Positions 1 to 10,760 of a stretch of DNA of 64,000 nucleotides are shown one piece after another. Under the pieces are notes generated by a model. It made no database searches, was not told the DNA's origin, and saw only the letters and a program-made list of their open reading frames with translations. The stretch comes from Bidens hawaiensis (taxonomy: Eukaryota; Streptophyta; Magnoliopsida; Asterales; Asteraceae): NCBI GenBank assembly GCA_021521415.1, contig JAIQDT010005439.1, positions 62,001-126,000 on the forward strand. The letters run 5' to 3'. The translations under genes and the position numbers were made by a program. Each line of letters opens with the position of its first letter. Within the stretch, counting starts at the first letter, position 1.

Positions 1-346
1 TAAGTTATTTAATAACAATCCACTATTATACTTTTTCATAAAAGTTGCAATGTTACATATTTCTTATTATTCCGATAATTATCTAATATCTATGGAAGGT
101 CTTTGAGCTGATAGAAACACATGGATTTAGAATCTTGGTTTTCATGGTAATTCATAATTTATACAACTTTAGGTTCTAATCTTCTATTCTATTAAAATTC
201 AATATCCTCGAAATACTTAAATTTAAATCTTATATAGTTATATACCTTCATCTCATTGTAAAATACACGTAATTTAGAAAACTACTAACATCCAAAATAC
301 AAAAACCAACACTTTACATACATATATATGATCAACAAATACTACA
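1..346. other. AT-rich sequence downstream of the kinase-like gene
   Basis: No coding signal is visible on either strand. The part nearest position 346 should hold the 3' untranslated region and polyadenylation site of the minus-strand gene that ends at 347. No repeat or structured element was recognised. Confidence 0.5.
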
Positions 347-952
347 TCAATGAGCACAAGCGTCAAGAAACCTCAACACTACCTCAGCATGTTCTGTCAC
401 CTTAACATCCGTGGCAGTCGTGTCCAAAACCAGCTTTGGCACCTCACCCACATCATAATCAGCGCGCCCCTTGTAACCCTCCAACAGCCTCTCCAAATCC
501 TGCCATGTGGCCGGCTTATGCCAGCTCCCATCACACCCATCTTTCCCCCTATTCTCAAGCCTACGTCGCCACTCAGCCTCGTCCTTAGGCTTGCACTCAA
601 CCACCACCAGTTGAGTGCCTTCAAAAGACTCAGCTAACTTAACCAGCCGGTCCAAGTGGCCCCGGCTGGAAAGAGGCGAGTCGATGACGACACTAAGGCC
701 AAGACTCAGTTGAGTCTTGACCATTTGCCATATTACTTCATAAGAAAGTTGGTTAAGGAGGGTTTGGATATTAGTGGTATTGGATTCTAGTTGTGACTCG
801 ATTGGGAATGTCGAGTCACGCACGTCGTCTTTGTCGATGAGTGGGCACCCTAGTGATGCGGCTATGAACCGGGCAAGTGTGGTTTTGCCCGAGCCAGGGT
901 GCCCTTTCATGGCTACTATGACTCGTTGTGGTCTAGCTTCTTCTCGGTCCAT
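347..952 (-). CDS. P-loop NTPase, AAA_33/zeta-type small kinase-like protein
   Basis: An intact, intronless 201-residue protein. A Walker A motif (GHPGSGKTT) lies at about residues 17-25, directly after a short beta strand. A Walker B-like hydrophobic strand ending in Asp (SVVID) is near residue 90, and another strand (QLVVVECK) is followed by an Arg-rich helix (EWRRRLENRG) that could be the lid. This layout matches the AAA_33 family of small ATP-dependent kinases. Plants carry uncharacterised single-domain members of this size, so the length is normal. The substrate cannot be read from the sequence. No signal peptide or membrane segment is seen, so the protein is probably soluble. The start chosen is the only Met upstream of Walker A in this frame, and a TATA-like box lies about 40 bases before it. 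A nucleoside, sugar or RNA-end kinase are all possible. Confidence 0.82.
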   Translation of the reverse strand: MDREEARPQRVIVAMKGHPGSGKTTLARFIAASLGCPLIDKDDVRDSTFPIESQLESNTTNIQTLLNQLSYEVIWQMVKTQLSLGLSVVIDSPLSSRGHLDRLVKLAESFEGTQLVVVECKPKDEAEWRRRLENRGKDGCDGSWHKPATWQDLERLLEGYKGRADYDVGEVPKLVLDTTATDVKVTEHAEVVLRFLDACAH

Positions 953-991
953 GATTTAAGTAAGTTTGTTGAGATGAAGTGATACCTGAGT

Positions 992-1003
992 TTTATATAT
1001 AAA
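992..1003 (-). promoter_or_regulatory. TATA-like box of the kinase-like gene
   Basis: On the minus strand a TTTATATATAAAA run lies about 40-50 bases upstream of the ATG at 952. That implies a very short 5' leader if it is used. It is the only TATA-like run this close to the start. The assignment is by position and motif only. Confidence 0.4.
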
Positions 1004-1173
1004 GTCACTTTTGGTTGTAGATTTATATATAAAATATCTATGTTTTTTCTAGTGTTTAGATAAGGTAAAATGAGACTTGGATCGTAAATTTTGTGCACTT
1101 CTGGATAAGGGCGAGAAAGAGACACTTGTGTTTGTTGTTGTTGATGATAAGTTTTGCCACGTCTGCATGTCAC

Positions 1174-3022
1174 AAGACGATGATGACTGGGATTCTTAGT
1201 TTTTACAAAAATGGTCCTTGTTATATGGGATCATTTGCATAATTAGCCCTCAACTCTCACTTTTAACATTTACATGTCTGCATTCTAGACATGAACAAGG
1301 TCAAAAGGTCTTGGTTTGACTTAACATAGTAAACTAAACTCGAACTCAACGCGATAGCTTGACGATTTTTTTTCTAGTAGGCTTAATGTTACGTGTCATC
1401 TTTCAAGGTCTCCTGTGGCCTCTCGATTGTGTTAAGTACAAGTTGTACCATTTTGTTTATTGATATGGGTCATTGGTTTTGTCATGTCAGGGACACATAA
1501 CAGGGAAGCCTCATGTTAACTATAGTTCCATTTACTAGTTGATCAAATGATTGCTAAAATTGAGGCAAAGGCGTACTTAGAACAAATCGTATAAGAGCTG
1601 ACAGAATCTCTGAGGTATAAGATGTTAGGCGCTAAAAGCAAGAACGTTAAAGTTAAACACAATTCAGATGGTTTTGAGTTATAGAATAGCCAAGTTGAAG
1701 AACGAAACTACCATAAGAGTCCATAACTATGGTCAGCAAGCTGGTCTTGAATGTCATCTGGCCAGTGTAAGCTGCATTTTACCATCTTCATAGTTTAGCA
1801 AGATATTAGTGGGACCCGTGAGTATCCCGGTAACAGGTTATTAAAAGAAAAAGAAAAACAAGCTTGTTTCAACCTCAAAGGAGTAGCAAGCAGCAGTACA
1901 TACACGAGACCACGAAAGCTCTAGTAATTTCACGTCGAGTAACACGATCTAAAACACGACATGAATATAATCAAATTTTGGGTAGTCATGTCTTACATGT
2001 TTAATAAATGGGCCGTGTTCAGATTGACCTATTTAATTAAACGGGCTGTGCTCAGGCTAAGATGTATAACTCCTTTTATTAAATATAGACCCACCAACTT
2101 GATTAATTAAACAAGTCAACCCGCCAACCCGTTTAATTAAACACGTCGCCTGTCACTCGTAAAACCAACTTATTACAACCCACCAACCCAATTAACACAT
2201 TTACAACTTGCTTCCTACCCGTCAACCTATTTGACACAGTTAGATAAATGGGCCAAATGGGACGTGTTTTGGCACAAATAAAGATATTGGGTCGATAAAT
2301 GGGTCAACCTGCCAACCCAACACAATTGCCACCCCTGGTTTTGACTCTTTCTCTGACTAAATGACAAAACACGGTAAAAGAAATTCAAATCACAATAAGA
2401 TCAAGTAAAAGCACCAAGTGTGCCGAGACAGAAATCATACGAAACGCAGATGTTAAACTTCTAGTATATTAGAGTAGAAAACTTTATGCTGCTGATGAAC
2501 AAGAGTTTACGATAAGAAACATAATCTTGGTTTTAAGAAAAGCGAGGCGTTTAAATCTTGAAAACCGACCACACTACTTCATTTTGAAGGTTTTATGCAT
2601 TAGAAATACATTACAGGCGGTTTCATTCATTTAAAAGTTTTTAGCCCGTTCAACTAATATGACGCATTCCTTAATTCAGCTAAAATAATTGGTTTACATG
2701 TAAGGAGAATTAAATGTTTACCTTATACTTCATGTCCCTCGAATCATGTCCCTCGAATATGACAATTTTCATGGGACAAGAAACACACATTTTGCCTTCT
2801 TTTCTACAGTGCCTGAGAATGTCTGCGCATATGAAAGAACAACAATTCAAAAATCACATAAAAACTAATCCAGTTAACCAGCCTACTTTAGGCTTGAAAA
2901 AAGCCATCAACGTTACAAAATAACTTACATAAGGTAGCAATCTAAGAATACCGGTTGTTAGCCGTCACACATCCAAGGGCAAGAAACAATAAAAGAAAAG
3001 TGTTGCATGTTTTTCCATTTTA
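1174..3022. other. Intergenic spacer between two minus-strand genes
   Basis: No convincing coding sequence is present; a 69-codon open frame at 2714-2923 has no recognisable feature. The stretch around 1975-2335 is a low-complexity repeat described separately. The last few hundred bases before 3023 should include the 3' untranslated region of the PPR gene. Confidence 0.5.
1975..2335. repeat. Dispersed GGGTCAACC/AAATGGGC-type repeat, copy 1
   Basis: The stretch is built from recurring short words: AATAAATGGGC, CAACCCGCCAACCC, TTTAATTAAAC and GACACAGTTAGATAAATGGG. Related words recur at 4850-5045 (CGTTTGACACGGTTAGATAAATAGG) and 6950-7100 (ATTAATGGGTCAACC). This suggests a decayed family of short intergenic elements. 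No terminal repeats or target duplications could be defined. Confidence 0.45.
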
Positions 3023-4756
3023 CTATTGCGCATGATCCATCCAACTACTTCCCGGAACCTTAACCAAACCCTTTTCATGTATACACTTTCTTAATCTCTT
3101 AGCATCATCCCACCTACCAGCACTGGCGTATATATTAGCAAGAAGTGAACCATAACCGCTGCTATCAGCTTCCAGTTCAAAGCAATGTTTAGCTGCAATT
3201 TCACCCAACTCAACGTTATTATGTGTGCTACAAGCAAGAAGCAGTGCACCCCAAACACCACCGTGTGGTTGCATTGGCATACTCTTTATCAAGTTATGGG
3301 CCTCTTCTAACCGCCCTGCCCGGCCCAAAACTTCAACCATGAGACTATAATGGTCAGGTGTGGGCACAAGCCTGTATTTTTTCATGGAGTTGAAGCAATA
3401 GTAGCTTTCTTCAACCATACCAATGTGACTCAATGCGGTTAATAGTCCTGAAAATGTGACTAAATTAGGGTGGATTTTGGACTCCATCATTTCATCAAAC
3501 AGTTTAATAGCAATCTGTTCTTTCCCATTAATGGCACAGCCCAAGATCATGGCGGTATAAGCAACAACATCTTTGTTCTGCAACTTGTGAAATAGCTCAA
3601 AAGCTTTATCAATGGAACCACATTTTGCATATAAGTCGACAAAGGCAGTACGTAAGTGATCATCCATTGTAATGCGCGTTTGATTCATGTAATGCTCGTG
3701 AATCCATGATCCAAAACTTAAGTCTCCGAGCTGGGAACACGCGGAGATCACGGTAGCTAACGTCATTTTGTCGGGTTGAATATTTACATTTGGTTTAAGC
3801 ATTTCATCAAACAGTTGGAGCGCTTCTTTCGGTCGACTGTTTTTAGTATAACAAGCAATCATAGCATTATACAACAAATGATCCTTCACACGCATCTCAT
3901 CAAACAGCTCACGCGCAGACACAACGTCTCCACGTTTCGAGTACCCGCCAATCATCGTAATGCACGAAATACTATTTCTTCGTGGCATCAAGTCGTAAAA
4001 CTTCCGCGCTAAATCCAGTTTCCCACACTCAACATAACCGCTAACCATAGCATTCCACGAACTCTGATTTCTCTCCGGCATTTCTCCGAATAACTTTACC
4101 GCCTTCTCCATATCCCCGGTTCTCAAATACCCGGAAACCATCGAGTTCCACGAAACCACATCCTTCACCCGCATACCCGAAAACAACGCTTCCGCGGTTA
4201 CCAAATCTCCCGATCTCAAATACCCATCAATCATCGAGTTCCACGACACCACATTTCGTTCAGACATTTCATCAAACACCTGGTGTGCATACCCAACACC
4301 CCCAATTTTATTATAAAACCCAACCAAAGCAGTTTCGACATAAACATCCTTACACAACCCATACTTAATCACCTGCCCATGAACCATAATCCCCATAACC
4401 CCACCAATTCCATTACCAAGTCTCCCACAGGCCTTCAAAGCAGATGCAACTGCAAATCTTGATAAAAGTTTAAGCCTTTGCAGGTGTGAATACAGAGCAA
4501 GTGCTTGTTGAAACTTGGTGTGGTTGCAGAAGTGGCGTATGGCGGATGTGGTTGAATCCACATCTGGGTGTTTTGTATGGTGGATGATTAATTGGAGGTA
4601 GTAGTGATTGGTGGTTTGAGAGGTTATGAGATGGTGGATTATTAATCTGTCGAGGTGATTAAGGCCGTGAATGAGGATGATTCCGTGAAGTTGGTTTAGT
4701 TGTTTGGTGGTTAAAGAGTGGTTGGTTAACAAGGTGGTTAGTTTTTGAACCAGCAT
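3023..4756 (-). CDS. Pentatricopeptide repeat protein, PLS class, E subgroup
   Basis: An intact, intronless 577-residue protein. Tandem PPR motifs run from about residue 60 to 480, with typical phrases such as VVSWNSMIDGYLRSGD, VVSWNSMVSGYLRTGD and SSWNAMVSGYVECGK. Long (L), short (S) and P repeats alternate, which marks the PLS class. The C-terminus (from about WGALLLACSTHNNVELGE to KVPGSSWMD) is the E region; the protein stops there, with no DYW deaminase domain. Known PLS-E proteins bind organellar transcripts and direct C-to-U editing by recruiting a DYW partner in trans, so an organellar editing factor is the likely role. The N-terminal 60 residues are rich in Leu, Thr and His and poor in acidic residues, compatible with a transit peptide, but the targeting is not resolved by eye. 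The RNA target cannot be read without aligning the repeat code. Confidence 0.93.
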   Translation of the reverse strand: MLVQKLTTLLTNHSLTTKQLNQLHGIILIHGLNHLDRLIIHHLITSQTTNHYYLQLIIHHTKHPDVDSTTSAIRHFCNHTKFQQALALYSHLQRLKLLSRFAVASALKACGRLGNGIGGVMGIMVHGQVIKYGLCKDVYVETALVGFYNKIGGVGYAHQVFDEMSERNVVSWNSMIDGYLRSGDLVTAEALFSGMRVKDVVSWNSMVSGYLRTGDMEKAVKLFGEMPERNQSSWNAMVSGYVECGKLDLARKFYDLMPRRNSISCITMIGGYSKRGDVVSARELFDEMRVKDHLLYNAMIACYTKNSRPKEALQLFDEMLKPNVNIQPDKMTLATVISACSQLGDLSFGSWIHEHYMNQTRITMDDHLRTAFVDLYAKCGSIDKAFELFHKLQNKDVVAYTAMILGCAINGKEQIAIKLFDEMMESKIHPNLVTFSGLLTALSHIGMVEESYYCFNSMKKYRLVPTPDHYSLMVEVLGRAGRLEEAHNLIKSMPMQPHGGVWGALLLACSTHNNVELGEIAAKHCFELEADSSGYGSLLANIYASAGRWDDAKRLRKCIHEKGLVKVPGSSWMDHAQ

Positions 4757-4849
4757 TTGTTATTGTTCTTCATGTGGTCATGTCCTGCAGAGTATTTGAG
4801 AAGACTATAAACATGTTTTAAGTTTACACATTTTCTTACAACTCACTAA

Positions 4850-5045
4850 AAAGTTTATAATATGATTATCACTCGTTAACTCGTTTGACACGGTTAGATA
4901 AATAGGTTAAATTTGACGTGTTCGATTACAAGAATTTAGGTATGCGAGTTAATGCTCGTGTTTTTCTCACAAGTAACATGTTTGTGTTCGGGTTAAAGGT
5001 TTACTAATCAACCCGACACGCTTGGTAGTTCACGACTTCTAGCTT
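4850..5045. repeat. Dispersed GGGTCAACC-type repeat, copy 2
   Basis: The stretch shares the words TTGACACGGTTAGATAAAT and GTGTTCG...AACCCGACACG with the repeat at 1975-2335. It lies just upstream of the PPR gene, within its probable promoter region. Its boundaries are approximate. Confidence 0.4.
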
Positions 5046-5229
5046 CTTGTTTTACCAAACTCTAGATGGTAAATAAACGAGGTCCCAAAACTTCAATGCG
5101 TTTAAAAAAAACACAAAGAAAATTAGACCTACGCTCTGCAGCGAGTTTTATTTCCTGTTGTAGTGTATATTATGTCCGAAAATCTCAGTTGCTCTCCCTA
5201 AAATTTTAATTTACCCCCCGATTGCACTT

Positions 5230-5448
5230 TAGTAGAGATGAGCATTTTCGGTACTGAACTGATATTAAATCGGTATCAAGTTTTGAGTTTTCGGTACATG
5301 TATGGTACGGGTATTTTCGGAATTTTGCAAGAAATATCGGTACTATACTGATACCAAGCCGGTACCGAACCAAACATTTCGTTGCCGGTACCAAATATTT
5401 TCAATATTCAGGATCAGTATTGATACCATCCGGTGCTCATTCCTAGAC
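5230..5448. mobile_element. MITE-like element rich in GGTACCGA words
   Basis: About 220 bases composed of repeated GGTAC/GGTACCG/GATACC words. The ends are inverted: AGAGATGAGCA at the left and the complement of TGCTCATTCCT at the right. This is the look of a short non-autonomous DNA element. I could not find a convincing target duplication at the two ends, so the superfamily is not assigned. Confidence 0.5.
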
Positions 5449-6605
5449 ATTAAGCTTTGACCTTCGACCCACTAGGCTATATATTTAAGCTAACAACCCA
5501 AGTTGATTTAACATTTTGATAAAACAAACATCCTTAAGTCTTAAGTCTCACTGAATCAGACATGTACCTTAAGTCTCACTGAATCAGACCCGAACCATTA
5601 AGAAATCCATTCAGACCCTAACAAACAACCCCTTACTCCAAAAATGTGTATCCTAGAAGCCACTATTTAATGTATTGAAATTAGACTTTCCACCTTCTGT
5701 TTTCAAATGTTTCAACTTTTCGATATGTGTTACACACTGATTAATGTTACAAAACCTGAAGTCACCAACGTTAGACCATGAGTAGTGGTAAATCTCATCT
5801 ATGGATGGTATGCAACATATGACGTACGCGTCTCAAATGAGGCTTTATGCAAAAAGTGGTGTAGTTGTATAAAGCAACATAACCCTCTTTCAATCATTAC
5901 ACAATTATTATTTTTTTAGTAAATTTATATTGGCACGTAGATAAAAATAAGCATGTCTCAACGGTATAATGAAATTTTGTAAAACCCTATATTTTAAAAG
6001 TTATAAAAGAAAACTAAATGCAAGTAATATTAGTTATAATAATTAAATATTAAAGATAAAAGAATAACTAAGTTTGGTTGTCAAAAGACGGATTTCGATC
6101 AAAACTTGCCGGTAAAGACGATTTAGAACACTTTTAATGGCTCAAACAAAACCCGTATGTAAAGACGTATTTGGTTCAATACCCGTCTCCGTCAACAAAG
6201 TTTAAATGAATCTTTTGGAAATATTTAAAGAACAAAGACATTTTGTGACTCTCTCTTTCCAAAAAAAAATACATTTTTAGAATTTTCCCTAAATATTAAA
6301 ATAAGTTTAGATGAATTAAAACTTTGTCCAATAAGTCAATAACAAACAAAATGACGAAGAGATAAAATCGTATATACGTACTCTTCCATTCCATTGTTAT
6401 AGTAGTTGAGACAGCTGGCCGGCCGGCCGACGACCTTCACTAAGCGGCGATACTACACAAAACAGCAGGAAGGAAACTTGCTTTGGTTGCATCGGAACCA
6501 AACAAACCTTAAATCGAAAACGTTTACTCCCATGCCATTGCTTCTCCTATTTCACTGCTTTTATTCACATCTCTTAAACAAACAAACAAATATATGCATT
6601 CACAA
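5449..6605. other. Spacer and probable promoter of the WEB-family gene
   Basis: AT-rich non-coding DNA. The final 200 bases before the ATG at 6606 become less AT-rich, including a GGCCGGCCGGCC run near 6417, and probably form the 5' leader of the WEB gene. No TATA box could be placed with confidence. Apart from that, nothing was recognised. Confidence 0.4.
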
Positions 6606-7326
6606 ATGGGAGAGGTTGACACAGATCCAATCAAATCCGTTAAGGCATCGGTTTCTCATTTTGGTGAAACATGTATTCACAACAAAGCGCAGTCTAGTAC
6701 CGAAGAAGATGTAAGTTTCTAACTCAGGTTTATCTTGAGGGGCTTAAATATGAGCTCGAGCTTGGCTCATAATTTAAAAAAATTATAAAGCTCCTGACTC
6801 GTGAAGTCAACGAGCAAGCTTACCCTGGCACAGGCTAGCCTCGTACACAAATGAACCGATTTCGAGCAAACTTGTTTCGATCAAACAAGCCTCGAATCTC
6901 GAGCTTAATAAATGGCCCTAATTGAAACACATCAAAAATTTGTGTGACCTTAACACAACTCGTTTATCTAAACGAGTCAAACAGGTTGTAAATATGTTAT
7001 AATCATGTTGTAATAAACAAAGTGGTCAAGTTGTCTTTACAAAAGTTTTATTATAATTTTAGATGGATTAATGGGTCAACCAAGTTAAACTAGGCAACCC
7101 GTTATATCAAGTTTTGGAGCGGTTTTATTTTGGTCCCCATACGTATTGTAACTGTTTTAAAATTCATTAAATAGTAACCAAGTTTTATAACGTGTTGCAA
7201 TCAAACTTTTAACAGGAATGTGAGAATGAGAAAGGTCTTGATGTTATACTACAAGACTTGGCCAACTGTAAATTTCAACTTGAAGCCATGGATGCTGCCT
7301 ACAAACAAGCCCTTCTCAACCAACAC

Positions 7327-8163
7327 TGAAGGGGTATGCACCCGCCTTAACATCGAGCGGGGCGGGTCAACCCACAAGATATAGACAAGAGGCTTGAAAT
7401 CAGGATGTCATGAAGACACAAAGCCAAAACCTATGCGCAAGCGCATGAAACATCTGCGCGTGGCGCATATCACATACGCGCAAGCGCATGAAACATCTGT
7501 GAGAATAAAGAGAAGACCTTGCGCATCCCCGGGATAGGCGCATAAAGGCCGCGCGTAAGCGACACACAACAAATGAGACAATAGTCTAATCCAAATCAGG
7601 ATAAGGACAACCATGATTGTACTCATCAGGCAACCTTCCAGAAGGTATCTTTTAAGGAATAAAGAATATGCTGATGTTGACAGCTGCCAATGAAGGGTAG
7701 ACAACTCAGCAAAGCCCATGTGCCACCACGTGATGGCACATGGGTCAGGTGAAATACCTTGGTCAGAGGGTAATCAATGAAAAAGCACCAGGTGTCCTAA
7801 GTACACGTGGCGCGAAGCAATAAGAGGAGGCCAAAAAGGCCCTAATTGGGTCTGAGCCCAATCATTAGAAACCCTAATAGTATAAATACCACACCACCTC
7901 CACAGCTGGAGGCAGGCAAGAAAATATACTCTAAGTCCTTTACTCATTTTCACATCTTGATTATCTTCTCCTACAATACCTGATTCTCACGCCGGAGGGT
8001 TACCCCAAAGAGGACCCCTCTATCCCTTTCTGAGGGGTAAGCTCACGGTGATGTTCGTTTTGTAGGTCGAAGAACTCGTATCTCGGAAAACCATCGGTGG
8101 TATAGCACACTCATACCCGAGGAACGTTGATCGTATACAAGTAAGTCGATACACGCTTCTTCA
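7327..8163 (+). mobile_element. Solo LTR of the Tat-lineage element, copy A
   Basis: 837 bp, beginning TGAAGGGG and ending CTTCTTCA, flanked by the 5-bp duplication AACAC (7322-7326 and 8164-8168). It matches in full the 3' LTRs at 23331-24167 and 48450-49285. A TATA box (TATAAATACC) is at 7881, and transcription would start some 30 bases later. Intact duplications on both sides show a full element once sat here and was reduced by LTR-LTR recombination. It differs from the other two LTRs at several sites (for example near 7463, 7486 and 7669), while those two agree with each other. Confidence 0.92.
7881..7890 (+). promoter_or_regulatory. TATA box of the Tat LTR
   Basis: TATAAATACC, followed by an A/C-rich GGAGGCAGGCAAG leader, is the best core promoter in the LTR. 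The truncated 5' LTRs of copies B and C begin exactly at this motif (12696 and 28718), so they lack all upstream U3 sequence. Confidence 0.6.
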
Positions 8164-8168
8164 AACAC

Positions 8169-9146
8169 CACCACGAAACAACCGTTGACGGACTCAAAAC
8201 GTTACTAAACAACTCTTAATTCGAAAAAGACATGTACATTAACGAATGCAAAGAGGCAAAAACCCGTGTTTCAGAACTCGAATCCAATATCCAAGAAATG
8301 GCTGATGAGTTGACCAAGTCAAAGTCAACTGAAACCGAGGTTCGTGTGCTTCAAAACCAACTCGTGGAAGCCATAAATGAAAAACTCGAAGCCATGAAAC
8401 AAATGGAGGAAATGGAAACTCAAGTGAAGTACATTGAGTTGTTAGAGAGCGAGTTGACTCAGTTAAAACAGGAACTCAAACTCAAGGAGGAAAGTGAGTC
8501 GACTCAGTTAGAAACATTGAGAAGCAAATTAGATGAGATTCGTGAGAAAGAGAACGACGCACAAGTCGAAATAGCGTTATTGAAAGCTGATATTCATAAA
8601 GAGAGGTTAAAAACGGCGGCTGCAGAGACAGCCGAGTTAAAAGCAAAAGGTGAAAAGTCGGCTGCTTATTTTGCTCTTCAACAAATGGCTATTGAAACCG
8701 ACGAACTAAAAAAAGAAAACCAAAAATTAAAATCCGAACATGAAGAAATCGAATTTCAAGATTCAATTTCCGAGATCACAATTTCATCAGAAGAATATGA
8801 CATATTGGTGAAGAAAGCGGAAGAAGCTAAAGTTGAACCAGAATTGGAGTCCAAAACTCACGAAGAAATTGAAATTTTGAAAAAAGATTTGGAGAGTGCG
8901 ATGGCACGAGTGAGTGAATTTAGGACACGGGCAGAACAGGCGACTACACGGGCGGAAGTGGCAGAGCAGTCAAAGGCCGCTCTCGAGGAGGAAATAAAGG
9001 GGTGGAAAGAACAGAAGCAAAGGCGGAAGGCAGCATTAGCCGCCCTTAGGGCAGAATCGATGTCGAGATCGAGTCGTAGTTTAGAGTATGATGATAATAC
9101 TAAAACATACATGCCATTAGGCAAATTTCTAAAAATGAAGATATAG
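8169..9146 (+). pseudogene. WEB 3' exon, copy A (with open 304-codon coiled-coil frame)
   Basis: This is the remainder of WEB exon 2 after the LTR. Past the TAA at 8217, a Met at 8232 opens a 304-codon frame (MYINECKEAKTRVSELESN...), Glu/Lys/Ala-rich coiled coil throughout, ending ...MPLGKFLKMKI. Compared with copies B and C it has Leu for Ser (ERLKTAAAET) and Thr for Ala in the same phrase. It lies 66 bases downstream of an LTR with a TATA box and could be transcribed from it, although short upstream ATGs in the LTR leader would reduce translation. Confidence 0.75.
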
Positions 9147-9383
9147 TTGAAAACATAAAGTTTCTAAAAGGAGAATTATAAATATATATTGTATAATAAA
9201 TAAAGGTTTTTAAATGTCACTTGTTATCACACTAAAGTGTTTCTTATAAAAGTTTCTCACGTCCCTCTTATATTAATTACATTCCTCTTTCTTATTAATT
9301 GCTTTACATTTATTTTTTTTTTCTATTTAATTTATCATTTTCTCTTTTTAATATTTTTTTGATTTAAGTAATTTAATACAAGC

Positions 9384-9409
9384 ATATATATATATATATA
9401 TATATATAT
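9384..9409. repeat. (AT)n microsatellite
   Basis: About 13 AT units in copy A. The same position in copies B (near 25388) and C (near 50505) has fewer units, a normal slippage difference between otherwise near-identical copies. Confidence 0.9.
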
Positions 9410-10276
9410 TATTTTGTTTATATAAATATATTGCAATAGTTATTAATATTAAGCTTTTAAAAGTAGCCAGTTTCATGTTGATTTTGAATAATTATTTTAA
9501 AAATTAAAGTTTTAAATATATTATATTAGTTAACAATATTAATGTTTTACCAGAAATAATATAATCGGATGAGGAACAACTTTATTTTAAAATTAAAATT
9601 TTTTAATAAATTTTAACTTATTAAATATATATAATTATTTACTAAATTACAAGTATTTTTCTTTCAAACTATTAAAAGATAAATTTACCATTTATGTATT
9701 CTAAGTGTTTATGTTAATTTAAACGAGTGGGTTTCTTTAACCGATTAAAGCATCAAACATGGTTCATGTCAAAAACAGTCTATAATTAGAATGAGTTTCG
9801 GTCCACGGGTTGGTTTAAAGGAGTATCCATTTACAACTTCTTTTTCTTACTTGACTATTTAATCACTTATCATTTATGTTAAGTTCATCGTCTAAAAAAT
9901 CCACAAAAAAATATAAACACTAGACTACATGTTTTTAGTTTTTCAGGTAGATAAGACAAATTCATACATTAGGAATGCAAATGTTAGACTTGCGCACACT
10001 ATTAATCACATGATAAATTGATTTTGTATATCTCTTAATTTTTGAAGATTTCAAAAATATAGGTTTCTTTAGTGAACGAGTAATACTTGAACCAAAAAAC
10101 GAGTTTGTTCAAGAAACTAATAACCATTTGCTATCCATGTTTTCAAGAGATGAAAAATATTACCATTGTTCAGATGGTATTTGTTAGAAATAAAAATATA
10201 TGTTACAAGAAAGTATTATTTTTCTAATGTTTTAAATAACTTCAAAATCTAAAATCTAAGGTTGTCAAGTCATAAG

Positions 10277-10331
10277 TTTAGGGTTTAGGGTTCGGGTTTA
10301 GGGTTTTAGGTTTTCGAGTTTCGGGTTTATT
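10277..10331 (+). repeat. Interstitial telomere-like tract, copy A
   Basis: Degenerate tandem TTTAGGG words (TTTAGGGTTTAGGG, then TTCGGG, TTTAGGG, TTTTAGG, TTTCGAG). The plant telomere unit is TTTAGGG. The tract recurs near 26271 and 51386 as part of the segmental copies. Confidence 0.7.
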
Positions 10332-10760
10332 TTGTAAAAGATAAAGAGGTAAAATAAGGATATTATAAGACATTATAAATATTTACAATATTAATACTAA
10401 AAAAACAAATTAATAGTAATACTTGATAGTTTTTAATTTGATATATGTAGTGAAGACTATTAAGTGAAAAAATGTTGTAGGGACTAATATGTATATAAAT
10501 AATGTTAAGGTAATTGTAATTTATTTAATAAGTTAAAGGGGGTGTATATTTAGTAAAATGTTGTAAGGGGTACGTTTAGCAGCACCCATTAAAAAATAAG
10601 AAGTAAATTCATTATTGCAACTTTTAAAGTTTAAAATACTTACCAAATATAAAAGTTTTTATCTTTACCATTATGCCCATACAATTAATTAAAAGAAAAT
10701 TTTTGATTGGTTGAAATGACTTCTCGCAATAAAATGACTTCTCTCCTGAACTTAAACCGA

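Larger units (their letters stand above)
6606..9146 (+). pseudogene. WEB-family (DUF827) coiled-coil gene, broken by an LTR insertion
   Basis: Exon 1 is 6606-6710 (35 codons, MGEVDTDPIKSVKASVSHFG...), with donor GTAAGT. Exon 2 starts at 7216 after an AACAG acceptor and reads ...QDLANCKFQLEAMDAAYKQALLNQH up to 7326. There a Tat LTR (7327-8163) is inserted between two AACAC copies. The same exon resumes in frame at 8169 (HHETTVDGLKTLLNN...) and runs to 9146. Without the LTR it would encode about 397 residues of mostly acidic and basic coiled coil, as in WEB1-type proteins; family members act in chloroplast movement and mechanosignalling. Two lesions stop it. The first three bases of the LTR are an in-frame TGA, so the 5' part makes only 72 residues. 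There is also a TAA at 8217-8219 inside the resumed exon. That TAA is shared by the two downstream partial copies, so it arose before they were made. Confidence 0.85.
9147..10760. other. AT-rich flank 3' of the WEB exon, copy A
   Basis: Non-coding AT-rich DNA, repeated at 25151-26782 and 50269-51900. It includes an (AT)n microsatellite and a telomere-like tract, listed separately. Copies B and C share about 36 bases near 26360 and 51480 (ATATATATACTGTTAAAATT...) that copy A lacks near 10366, which groups B with C. Confidence 0.6.

Noticed and set aside
7440..7560. Repeated GCGCAAGCGCATGAAACATCTG words in the Tat LTR, first taken for a CRISPR-like array
   Set aside because: Only two imperfect units with no regular spacers, in a plant retrotransposon LTR.
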